Part shown: positions 44,671 to 52,479 of the stretch, in pieces
How positions within the stretch are numbered: position 1 is the stretch's first letter
How the letters are laid out: each line of letters begins with the position of its first letter
Assembly: GCA_964458575.1 (NCBI GenBank)
Contig: CAYWMD010000030.1
Coordinates: forward strand, 1-64,000
Length of the DNA stretch: 64,000 bases
Direction of reading: 5' to 3'
DNA from: CAYWMD01 sp964458575
GTDB taxonomy: Bacteria > Verrucomicrobiota > Verrucomicrobiia > Limisphaerales > JADLHS01
Notes under the pieces: model-generated
What the model was told of the DNA's origin: nothing
The model's input: only the letters and a program-made list of their open reading frames with translations
The model's database searches: none
Program-made: the position numbers and the translations under genes

Positions 44671-47100
44671 ATGCTTGGCTCGCGCCTGACTTTGATCTTG
44701 TCCCTCTGCGTTTTGAATCTGACGCCGCCGGCTTTGGCCCAGGCAAAGAACGATGAGACCCACCGCATGCGGTTGCTTCTGAACAAACGCACGCTGGTCG
44801 TTGATGCGAACCAACCGGCGTATCTCAATCACGCAGTGGAAGATCTCCGGACCTACCTGAAGGAAATCACCGGGCATGACGCAACAACCAAAACGACATT
44901 GCCCAAAGGAAAATCTCCCTTGCTCGTCATTGGTTCGATGGGGGCCGCACAGGTTTTAGGTGAATCGTCGTCATTGGCCGACCTTGGCGACGAAGGATTC
45001 GTCCTCAAATCAGTCGTGAAAGATGGCCGGGATTGCCTCGTCGTCAGCGGCCCCGGGCCAAAGGGCAGCAAGTTCGCCGTTTACGAATTGATGAAGCTGA
45101 TTCGTGCCGATGGCAAGAAGGCCTACCTCGATGGGCCGGTTGATAAACGCAGCGTGCCGTCCTTCAGCGTGCGCGGGATGCACTTGAACGGCTGGCCGTT
45201 CAAACATCCTTACTCGTTCCGAAGCTGGCGCGAGGCGGATTGGAAGCGGTACGCGGACATTCTTTCCTATCAGGGAGTGAACCTGTTTTACATCTGGCCG
45301 TTCATGGAAATCATTCCCCTGCCCTTGTCCAAGGAGGACGAGGAATATTTGCAGGAGTTTCGGCGGGTCGTGGATTACGCGCAACGCGAGCACGGGATGC
45401 AGGTGTGGTTGATGCAAAGCGCGAACCGCGTCGCGACAACGAATCTGAATGTGGCGGACCCGCGCAACCGGCCATACTGGCGTTACGACTTTCAAGTGGA
45501 CCAGAACCCCGGTGACCCGCAGCAGTTTCAGAAGATCATGGACGCGCGCGAGGCGCTTTACCGGATCGTGAACAACGTGGACGGCGTTTGCACGATTGAC
45601 TCCGATCCGGGCGGTTGGAAGGGCAGCACCATTGGTGAATACATCCAAATCTTGCGCGGTTGCCGGGCGTTGCTCGACAAACACAACATCCACAAGTCCG
45701 ACACCAAGCTGATCAACTGGCTCTGGTTCGGTTGGGGTCACACCAAGCCGGCATTCGACGTCGAACGTCAGCGGCAAACCATACGGGAGTTCAAACGCGA
45801 TCTGCCCGAGCCTTGGCTGCTGGTTGCCGGTTACGATGCGTTGCTGCCGATGTGCCGCGAGGAAGGCGTGCTGCCCAAGACCATTTTCCTCCGCTACGGC
45901 GCGATCGAGGACGAGCCTTCCTACCCCGGCACGCAACTGGGTTTCAACTCCATCAAACGAGTTTTCGATGTGCTCAAAGATTACCCGGAGATGGCGGCTG
46001 GTTGGGGCAAATCAAATGGCGTGATGGGCAACGTCCAATGTCCGTTAGTCCAATTTCCGAACGTGTTTCATTTCCTGAACAGCGCCTGGGACGACAACTA
46101 TCGCAACCGCAGTCGGAGCAATATTTTGATGGATCTCGCAACCCAGTTGCACTTTGAGAATCGCCAGCTGCTGGCTGATTGTTTCGCGGCGATCAAGGAG
46201 CCGAATCCGGACAAGGTGGAAGCTCTCGCCGGGCAGCTTGAGCGTCTGATTGAATCCAGAAAGCTCGGACGGCCCGGCGTCCTCGCGCGCAAAATTTTTC
46301 CTGATCATACCAGCATCGCAAGAAACCTGGTGCTGCAACTGAGGTTCAACGCGGCCCAAGCCCGATTTTTCCGCGACGTGGGCTCAGCAACGACCGAGGC
46401 CGATTACCGAAAGCTATTTGAGTCCTGCCTTGAAGCCTACCTGAACTGGGACAACGCCACCGGCTGGCACGATCTGTGGGGCAAGAATTGGGGCATCGCG
46501 GGCACGCCATTCTTTCGGGAGGCGCGGCTGCCAAGGGCGATTGTTGCCCTCAAGCAAACGCTCGGTAGTGATGAAACGCTCAATGCATTTTTCGACGACA
46601 TGGGCAGCCGCCTTTCGCAGCGGCACAGCGAGCAAAGCGTGAATGACCATTGCCTCTGGTTCTTGAAGGAAATCGCCCGCACGGCCAGCGCCACCGTGAT
46701 CACGAGTCTCGCCCAGAAGGCCACGGTGACCGTATCCCAGGAGCCAAACACCCAGGTCTATCCCGCGAGCCACGCGAATGACGGCACGCTGAACACGCTT
46801 TACTGGCCGGGCGCGTTGACCGACAACAACCACGAATGGATTCAGTTGATCTGGAACTCGCCGCAATCGTTCCGGCAGGTGAAGGTTTACTTCCTCAAGC
46901 ATCCTTCGATGATCGGTCGAACCATCCACCTGCAAAAGGAAACAGCTCCGGGGGTGTGGCAGGACTTGGCGACGAGCGTGATTAAAGACGAGCCGAAAGC
47001 GCATCAGGCGATTGCGACCTTCGAACTCACCCCGCCTGTCACGCTGGACAAAGTGCGCGTCGTCAATCTGCTGGACCTTTACGAAATTGAAATTCACTGA
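44671..47100 (+). CDS. Secreted GH20-N/glucuronidase-like carbohydrate-active protein with F5/8 C-terminal domain
   Basis: An 809-residue secreted protein with a signal peptide (residues 1-24). An N-terminal domain (about 30-165; KFAVYELMKLIRADGKKA) is like the GH20b/glucuronidase N-terminal fold. A TIM-barrel-like core (about 165-600; VRGMHLNGWPF, YQGVNLFYIWPFMEI, NWLWFGWGH) and a C-terminal F5/8 type C (discoidin-like) domain (about 690-805) follow. No catalytic pair is assignable with confidence. It is likely an extracellular glycoside hydrolase or binding protein for complex polysaccharides. It is 1 nt from the next gene, so both are transcribed together. Confidence 0.72.
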   Translation: MLGSRLTLILSLCVLNLTPPALAQAKNDETHRMRLLLNKRTLVVDANQPAYLNHAVEDLRTYLKEITGHDATTKTTLPKGKSPLLVIGSMGAAQVLGESSSLADLGDEGFVLKSVVKDGRDCLVVSGPGPKGSKFAVYELMKLIRADGKKAYLDGPVDKRSVPSFSVRGMHLNGWPFKHPYSFRSWREADWKRYADILSYQGVNLFYIWPFMEIIPLPLSKEDEEYLQEFRRVVDYAQREHGMQVWLMQSANRVATTNLNVADPRNRPYWRYDFQVDQNPGDPQQFQKIMDAREALYRIVNNVDGVCTIDSDPGGWKGSTIGEYIQILRGCRALLDKHNIHKSDTKLINWLWFGWGHTKPAFDVERQRQTIREFKRDLPEPWLLVAGYDALLPMCREEGVLPKTIFLRYGAIEDEPSYPGTQLGFNSIKRVFDVLKDYPEMAAGWGKSNGVMGNVQCPLVQFPNVFHFLNSAWDDNYRNRSRSNILMDLATQLHFENRQLLADCFAAIKEPNPDKVEALAGQLERLIESRKLGRPGVLARKIFPDHTSIARNLVLQLRFNAAQARFFRDVGSATTEADYRKLFESCLEAYLNWDNATGWHDLWGKNWGIAGTPFFREARLPRAIVALKQTLGSDETLNAFFDDMGSRLSQRHSEQSVNDHCLWFLKEIARTASATVITSLAQKATVTVSQEPNTQVYPASHANDGTLNTLYWPGALTDNNHEWIQLIWNSPQSFRQVKVYFLKHPSMIGRTIHLQKETAPGVWQDLATSVIKDEPKAHQAIATFELTPPVTLDKVRVVNLLDLYEIEIH

Positions 47101-47101
47101 C

Positions 47102-49267
47102 ATGCGACAGACTTGCTCCAGACGCCCAACCCGTTTGTTCCTTGGCTTTCTGTTGGTCGCGGTCTCTGCTTCAGCCGCCACAAACAACTGGGATGACCGG
47201 GCGGATACGTGGGTGGCCACAGATTCCCTTGGGCGCAGGGTGCCAACGTTTCCCGAAGTCCCCGCCCCACGCGCCGACCGCACGGTGGGCATTTTCTACT
47301 TCCTCTGGCACGGCGCGCACATTCAGGGCGGCCCGTTCGATGTGACGAAAATTCTCGCCGCCGATCCGGACGCAATGCAGAAGCCGGACAGCCCGCTTTG
47401 GGGACCGTTGCACGCGCCGCATCACTGGGGCGAATCCATCTTTGGGTACTACCTCACCGATGACGAGGGCGTGCTCCGCAAGCACGCGCAAATGCTGGCC
47501 GACGCCGGCGTGGACGTCGTGATCTTTGACGTGACCAACCAGATCACGTATCGGGATTACTATCGTGCGTTGTTGCGCGTCCTGTCCGAAATGCGGCGAA
47601 TGGGAAATCGCACGCCACAGGTCGCCTTCCTGACGCCTTTTTGGAAACCGGACAAGGTCGCGCGCGAACTCTGGGGCGACCTCTATTCGCCGGGTCTTCA
47701 CCGCGAACTATGGTTTGCGTGGGAAGGCAAACCCCTCATGCTGGCCGACCCGGAACTCATTTATGAACGCGAGGAAAACACGCAACAAGACACACCAACC
47801 CCGTTGCAAGCCGGCCACACACTCGGACAGTCTTTCACCACGCAACGCGCGCTGATCGCAGTCTCCGCCCGCTGCCCGACCTGGGGCGTGCCCGGCGGCG
47901 CGATTACGTTGAGTCTTCGGCGTGGCGGCCCCAACGGAGACCTTGTCGTCACCAAACGATTTCGGGACATTCGCGACAATGCGTGGCTCACGCTGAAGTT
48001 GAAGCCGCCGGTCGCGCCGGGCAGTTATTATCTGGAGGCGGCTGATCCCCAAGGGCAGGTTGGCTGGTGGAGCCACAGTGAGGACACATTCGCCCGCGGC
48101 GAAGCATTTGCCGATGGCCAGGCCTGTGCCGGCGACCGCACCGTGCGGTTCGATTTCGTGGACGACGAAGCGATGGCCATGCTCGACTTTTTCACGTTCC
48201 GCAAGCCACAGCCGGATTATTTTCAAGGTCAGACCCAGCCGGACATGTGGAGCTGGCTCGAGGTTCATCCGCAGCACGTCTTCACCAATTCCGCGGGGGT
48301 GAAGGAACAAATGTCCGTGGGCGTGGCCCAGAATGCGGTGAACGGCCGCCTCGGCTCGATGAGCGAAGCCGGCGCCCAGGGACGCAGCTTCCACAACGGG
48401 GCGACGGACCCGCGGGCGGACGCCGTGCGCCAGGGGTTCAACGTCGCTGAACAGTGGGAGCGCGCGCTGCGGGGCGATCCGCGCTTCATTTTCGTCACCG
48501 GCTGGAATGAGTGGATTGCCGGTCGTTTCGCCGAGTTCAATGGCATCAAACAGCCGGTGATGTTCGTGGATCAGTTCGACCACGAACACAGCCGCGACAT
48601 CGAGCCCATGCGCGGCGGTCACGGGGACGATTACTATTATCAACTCGTCAGCTACGTCCGGCGTTTCAAAGGCGCGTGTCCCCTGCCCCGGCTCGAACCG
48701 CGCCCGATCAAAACTGACGGCCGTTTTGACGACTGGCGCGAAGTGCAGCCGGAATTTCGCGACACGATCGGCGATCAGGTGCGACGCGAACATCGAGGTT
48801 GGGCGACCAACGTCACGTACCGCAACTTCACGGGCCAAAACGACATCGTCGCGGCCAAAGCAAGTTGGGACAAGAAAACGGCCTGCTTTTACGTCCGCAC
48901 CCGCGAGCCGATCACCTCGGCAAGCGGAACGAACTGGATGCTCCTCTTTCTTGACGCCGACGCCAATCCCAAGACCGGCTGGCTGGGTTATGATTTCGTG
49001 ATGAACCTGACCGCTCCCGGCGCATTGGCACGAAACGTCGGCAATGAATTCGCATGGAGGCCGGCGGGTCAGGCGAAATGGCAGACGCGCGGCCATGAAC
49101 TCGAACTCGCCATTCCATGGAAATTGCTCGGCTGGCAAGCCGCGCCCGCCGTGCTCGATTTCAAGTGGGCCGACCATTGTCTGGAAAAAGCCGACTGGTC
49201 GGACTTCACCCTTAACGGCGATGCTGCGCCAAATGACCGGTTCAACTACCGGGCACAGGCGCATTGA
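47102..49267 (+). CDS. Secreted GH99/WbsX-like protein with a C-terminal CBM9/DOMON-like domain
   Basis: A 721-residue secreted protein with a signal peptide (residues 1-26, ending VSASA). The core resembles GH99/GH71-like or WbsX proteins: RTVGIFYFLWHGAH, APHHWGESIFGYYLTDDE, DAGVDVVIFDVTN, and a late FVTGWNEWIAGRF with the acidic residue typical of such barrels. The C-terminal 180 residues (about 540-720) resemble a family 9 carbohydrate-binding or DOMON fold (KTDGRFDDWREV, FLDADANPKTGWLGYDF). Its ATG follows the upstream stop by one base, so the pair is co-translated and probably degrades one substrate. Confidence 0.78.
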   Translation: MRQTCSRRPTRLFLGFLLVAVSASAATNNWDDRADTWVATDSLGRRVPTFPEVPAPRADRTVGIFYFLWHGAHIQGGPFDVTKILAADPDAMQKPDSPLWGPLHAPHHWGESIFGYYLTDDEGVLRKHAQMLADAGVDVVIFDVTNQITYRDYYRALLRVLSEMRRMGNRTPQVAFLTPFWKPDKVARELWGDLYSPGLHRELWFAWEGKPLMLADPELIYEREENTQQDTPTPLQAGHTLGQSFTTQRALIAVSARCPTWGVPGGAITLSLRRGGPNGDLVVTKRFRDIRDNAWLTLKLKPPVAPGSYYLEAADPQGQVGWWSHSEDTFARGEAFADGQACAGDRTVRFDFVDDEAMAMLDFFTFRKPQPDYFQGQTQPDMWSWLEVHPQHVFTNSAGVKEQMSVGVAQNAVNGRLGSMSEAGAQGRSFHNGATDPRADAVRQGFNVAEQWERALRGDPRFIFVTGWNEWIAGRFAEFNGIKQPVMFVDQFDHEHSRDIEPMRGGHGDDYYYQLVSYVRRFKGACPLPRLEPRPIKTDGRFDDWREVQPEFRDTIGDQVRREHRGWATNVTYRNFTGQNDIVAAKASWDKKTACFYVRTREPITSASGTNWMLLFLDADANPKTGWLGYDFVMNLTAPGALARNVGNEFAWRPAGQAKWQTRGHELELAIPWKLLGWQAAPAVLDFKWADHCLEKADWSDFTLNGDAAPNDRFNYRAQAH

Positions 49268-49373
49268 TCCTGGAAGCGGCCTAGCTGCGTCGCGCACCGC
49301 GCGCACGTTCCCGGACATTTGACAGCCTTGGCAGGGAGGATGAAGTTGACTCGAACTAGCGAAAGATTGTCGT

Positions 49374-49700
49374 ATGAAAAAGTTCCTGTTAGCAGCCGGC
49401 CTGCTGTGCGCAGGCGCAAGTCTGGTTCACGCGGAAACCACGAACGACCAACTTCAAGCCGAACTGACGCTCCGTGCGAAAATGGACCTGGCGGTGGTTC
49501 CATCGGAAAAGCGCTTTGAAATCAACTCAGGTAACTTCACCTACAGCGGCATCGCCGTGACCGCAATCAAGGCCGACAACAAACTCCAGTTGTTTAATCC
49601 CGTGGCCCCTGACAAATACGGTACGATTGAAAACAGCGTTATGCGCGACCTGAAAACCGGGGCGGCGGCGGGTCTCAAGCTCTTCTCGATTGAATTCTGA
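49374..49700 (+). CDS. Small secreted protein of unknown function
   Basis: A 108-residue protein with a signal peptide (MKKFLLAAGLLCAGASLVHA). The mature part has no recognised domain. It is flanked by the CBM9-type protein and rpsT. Confidence 0.6.
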   Translation: MKKFLLAAGLLCAGASLVHAETTNDQLQAELTLRAKMDLAVVPSEKRFEINSGNFTYSGIAVTAIKADNKLQLFNPVAPDKYGTIENSVMRDLKTGAAAGLKLFSIEF

Positions 49701-49778
49701 GAAATTCGGCGACTTCGCCCGGATCTTAGGGCGGCATGGCGTCAGGGATGCCGGGCCCCAAATCCTTGCAACGCGTGA

Positions 49779-49806
49779 TTGACATTCGCCGCCGATTGGC
49801 TACGGT
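49779..49806 (+). promoter_or_regulatory. Putative promoter for rpsT
   Basis: TTGACA (49779-49784) and TACGGT (49801-49806), 16 nt apart. The -35 is consensus, the -10 weak. It lies 45 nt upstream of the rpsT start. Confidence 0.4.
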
Positions 49807-49850
49807 GGCGGCCCTTGAATTTGAACAAAGCGAACAGCCTGAACTGATAT

Positions 49851-50114
49851 ATGCCGAATACGAAGTCCGCCGAACGTCGCATGCGCAGCAACGAGCGCAA
49901 GCATCTGCACAATCGCAGCATCCTCTCGCGCCTGCGGGGCATTGAAAAGAATTACCGCGCGCTCGTGGCGGCCGGCAAGAAAGACGAAGCCGTGAAGGCG
50001 TTTGGCGAGGTTTCCTCCGCGTTCGACAAGGCAGTCAAATCGGGCACGGTGCATCGCTCCGCCGCCAACCGCAAGAAAAGCCGCATGGCTACGGCGTTGA
50101 ACCGGCTCAAGTAA
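49851..50114 (+). CDS. rpsT: Ribosomal protein S20
   Basis: An 87-residue basic protein. The N-terminus MPNTKSAERRMRSNERKH and the C-terminal VHRSAANRKKSRMATALNRL are typical for S20, which binds 16S rRNA early in 30S assembly. ATG at 49851. Its last 8 nt overlap the convergent GT2 gene. An imperfect GC hairpin surrounds the stop codon (50102-50119). Confidence 0.95.
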   Translation: MPNTKSAERRMRSNERKHLHNRSILSRLRGIEKNYRALVAAGKKDEAVKAFGEVSSAFDKAVKSGTVHRSAANRKKSRMATALNRLK

Positions 50115-50865
50115 GCCGGCGCGCGGGGAAGCGCTTCGATCTGACCAGCCCCCATTTCGCGAAACGGAACGCCAGCCCCGTCCCCAGGCAACCGATTCCA
50201 TACCGCAAGCTGCGTTGGAAGTTAATGGAGGAGGCTTCGGGGAAATACTTCGTGGGACAACTGACTTCGCCGATGGTAAACCCGTGCCAGAGAATCTGGG
50301 CGAGCATCTGGTTGTCGAAAACGAAATCGTCCGAGTTGTCCGCCAGATCGAGTGTCTCCAGAATTTCGCGGGAGAAGGCGCGGTAGCCCGTGTGATATTC
50401 GGATAGCTTTGCCCCCAGTAGAACATTCTCCGCCAGCGTGAGCGCGCGGTTGGACACGTATTTCCACCAAGGCATCCCGCCCTTCAGCGCGTACCCTCCC
50501 AGGATGCGGCTGCCCAGCACGCAAGGATGAAGGCCGTTGGCGATCATGGACACCATGGCGGGGAGTAACTTCGGGGTGTACTGGTAATCCGGGTGGAGCA
50601 TGACGACGATGTCCGCGCCGGCTTCCAGCGCGAGCCGGTAACAGGTTTTTTGATTTCCCCCGTAACCGCGGTTGACCGCGTGCACATGGACCTGGACGCC
50701 TTCCAAGCTCTTTGCCACGGCCACGGTGTCATCCCGGCTGCCGTCATCCACGAGAATAATGGTGTCCACGAGGTCCTGTTCGCGCACCTCGGCATGGGTC
50801 TGGCGCAACGTCTTGCCGGCGTTATACGCCGGCATCACCACCACTACTCTTTTGCCGCGATACAT
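50107..50865 (-). CDS. Family 2 glycosyltransferase, DPM1-like
   Basis: A 252-residue GT-A protein starting at the ATG at 50865 (MYRGKRVVVVMPAYNAG). It has ILVDDGSRDDT, NRGYGGNQKT, a DYQYTP region in place of the usual DxD-type DADLQHPP, and GSRILGG. The protein resembles enzymes using a polyprenyl-phosphate acceptor. It has no near relative gene in the neighbourhood and is convergent with rpsT. Confidence 0.83.
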   Translation of the reverse strand: MYRGKRVVVVMPAYNAGKTLRQTHAEVREQDLVDTIILVDDGSRDDTVAVAKSLEGVQVHVHAVNRGYGGNQKTCYRLALEAGADIVVMLHPDYQYTPKLLPAMVSMIANGLHPCVLGSRILGGYALKGGMPWWKYVSNRALTLAENVLLGAKLSEYHTGYRAFSREILETLDLADNSDDFVFDNQMLAQILWHGFTIGEVSCPTKYFPEASSINFQRSLRYGIGCLGTGLAFRFAKWGLVRSKRFPARRLT

Positions 50866-51006
50866 GTTCGTGTGCGTGAAAAGAAAACTTGTTGTTCCGA
50901 TTCGCGTCAACATGCCCAAGCCCCAACCCGGATGAGAAGCCAAAAATGCCGCACCCCGCTTCTTTATGGCAGTCGCGCGCCCTGCATTGTAAGCTGCAAC
51001 CCGTTT

Positions 51007-51714
51007 ATGGCGATTGCAGACATCAGACGCGAATACAGCACGGGCGGATTAAACCGCCAGGATCTGGGCGCGGACCCGCTCGCGCAATTCAAGACGTGGT
51101 TCAGCCAGGCAACCGCCGCGCAATCGGGCAGCCGCTGGCGGCGCATCGGGATCGCCCTTTACAAACTCGGGCACGCGCTCCTCGGCCACGCACCCGTGGA
51201 CGCCAACGCCATGGTGCTGGCGTCGGTCTCGAAAGACGGACAGCCTTCCGCCCGCACGGTGCTGCTCAAAGGCGTGGACGAGCGCGGTTTTATTTTCTTT
51301 ACCAACTACGACAGCCGCAAAGGGAAGGAACTGGCGGAAAACCCAAAAGCATCGCTCGTGTTCTACTGGGCCGAATTCGAACGGCAAGTGTGCATCGCCG
51401 GAACAGTGACCAAACTTCCGCGCGAGGAGTCGGAGGCCTATTTCAAAAGCCGGCCCCAGGGTAGCCGGATTGCCGCCTGGGCATCCAACCAGAGCGATGC
51501 GGTGGCGGATCGCGAGGAACTCGAAAAGCAATGGCAGGCCATGGCCGCGCGTTTCCCGGGCGACGATGTGCCGTTGCCACCAAATTGGGGCGGATTTGTC
51601 CTCGCACCGGCGCGCATCGAGTTCTGGCAGGGTCGGCCCAACCGGCTGCACGACCGGTTCTGTTACCTGAAACAAGCCGATGGCGCCTGGCGCATTGAGC
51701 GCCTCTCCCCCTGA
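51007..51714 (+). CDS. pdxH: Pyridoxamine 5'-phosphate oxidase
   Basis: A 235-residue FMN enzyme starting at the ATG at 51007, making pyridoxal phosphate from PNP or PMP. Conserved parts: MVLASVSKDGQPSARTVLLKGVDERGFIFFTN, YDSRKG, FERQVCIAGT, YFKSRPQGSRIAAWAS and the C-terminal PNRLHDRFCYL with RIERLSP. A segment of about 20 residues (SGSRWRRIGIALYKLGHALL) is inserted before DANAMVLA relative to the usual protein. The open frame continues far upstream but the family begins at MAIADIRREY. Confidence 0.93.
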   Translation: MAIADIRREYSTGGLNRQDLGADPLAQFKTWFSQATAAQSGSRWRRIGIALYKLGHALLGHAPVDANAMVLASVSKDGQPSARTVLLKGVDERGFIFFTNYDSRKGKELAENPKASLVFYWAEFERQVCIAGTVTKLPREESEAYFKSRPQGSRIAAWASNQSDAVADREELEKQWQAMAARFPGDDVPLPPNWGGFVLAPARIEFWQGRPNRLHDRFCYLKQADGAWRIERLSP

Positions 51715-51892
51715 CCGTGCCCTCCCTCCCGCCGAAGCACATTTCGCTGCCCGGCACCGAAACGCGATCAACAAGATCCTGATTTTTTTACTTGCAACTC
51801 GGCCCCGGGAGGCGAAGTTGTTTCAGCGCTCGATCCAGGCGTAGCCAAACAGTCGTATTGCGGAATGCCCAACCCTTCGGGCGCTACGCGCG

Positions 51893-52462
51893 ATGAATGT
51901 TACCAGTCAGGTTGACGATCAGTTTGACCGGAAGGAAACGTGCAACGTCGTCGTGGTCTATGAAGACACCGCCAGCCGCCAGCGAGCCATGGCCGCGTGT
52001 GACTTCCTCATGCAAGAGCTGTGGTCGGAGGTGGAATTCGACTTTCATTGGTGGCGCGCCGATTTTTTGGAACAGGCCGCCATGGCCCAGGCCGCGGCCG
52101 AGCAGGCGGCCAACGCGGATTTTCTGATCGTCTGTTCCGATCCGGAGAAGACCATTTCCATCGCTTTGAAGCGATGGTTCGAAAGCTGGATCGAGGCCCG
52201 CCACGGCCGCGACGGTGCGTTGCTCGACCTGACGCCGACCAACACCACAACCACCGGCACGACCCAAACGATGGAAACTTTTCTGCGCGGTGTCGCCCGC
52301 CGGGCGATGCTCGATTATTTTGCAACCACATCGCAAACCATTACGGGCACGTTGCCGTCGTCCTACGAGGAAGTGCAACGCCGCGCCAGCCAAGTGTCCT
52401 CGGTGCTGGACGAGATTTTGCATCAGCCGCCCCGCCCGCCCAGTTTCGGATTGAATGACTGA
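51893..52462 (+). CDS. Hypothetical protein
   Basis: A 189-residue soluble protein. No domain is recognised; it has an N-terminal alpha/beta flavour (NVVVVYEDTASRQRAMAACDFL) with a Thr-rich stretch (TPTNTTTTGTTQT). It converges with gyrA and ends 17 nt before its stop. Confidence 0.65.
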   Translation: MNVTSQVDDQFDRKETCNVVVVYEDTASRQRAMAACDFLMQELWSEVEFDFHWWRADFLEQAAMAQAAAEQAANADFLIVCSDPEKTISIALKRWFESWIEARHGRDGALLDLTPTNTTTTGTTQTMETFLRGVARRAMLDYFATTSQTITGTLPSSYEEVQRRASQVSSVLDEILHQPPRPPSFGLND

Positions 52463-52479
52463 AGCCTGGCTGCTGCCGC

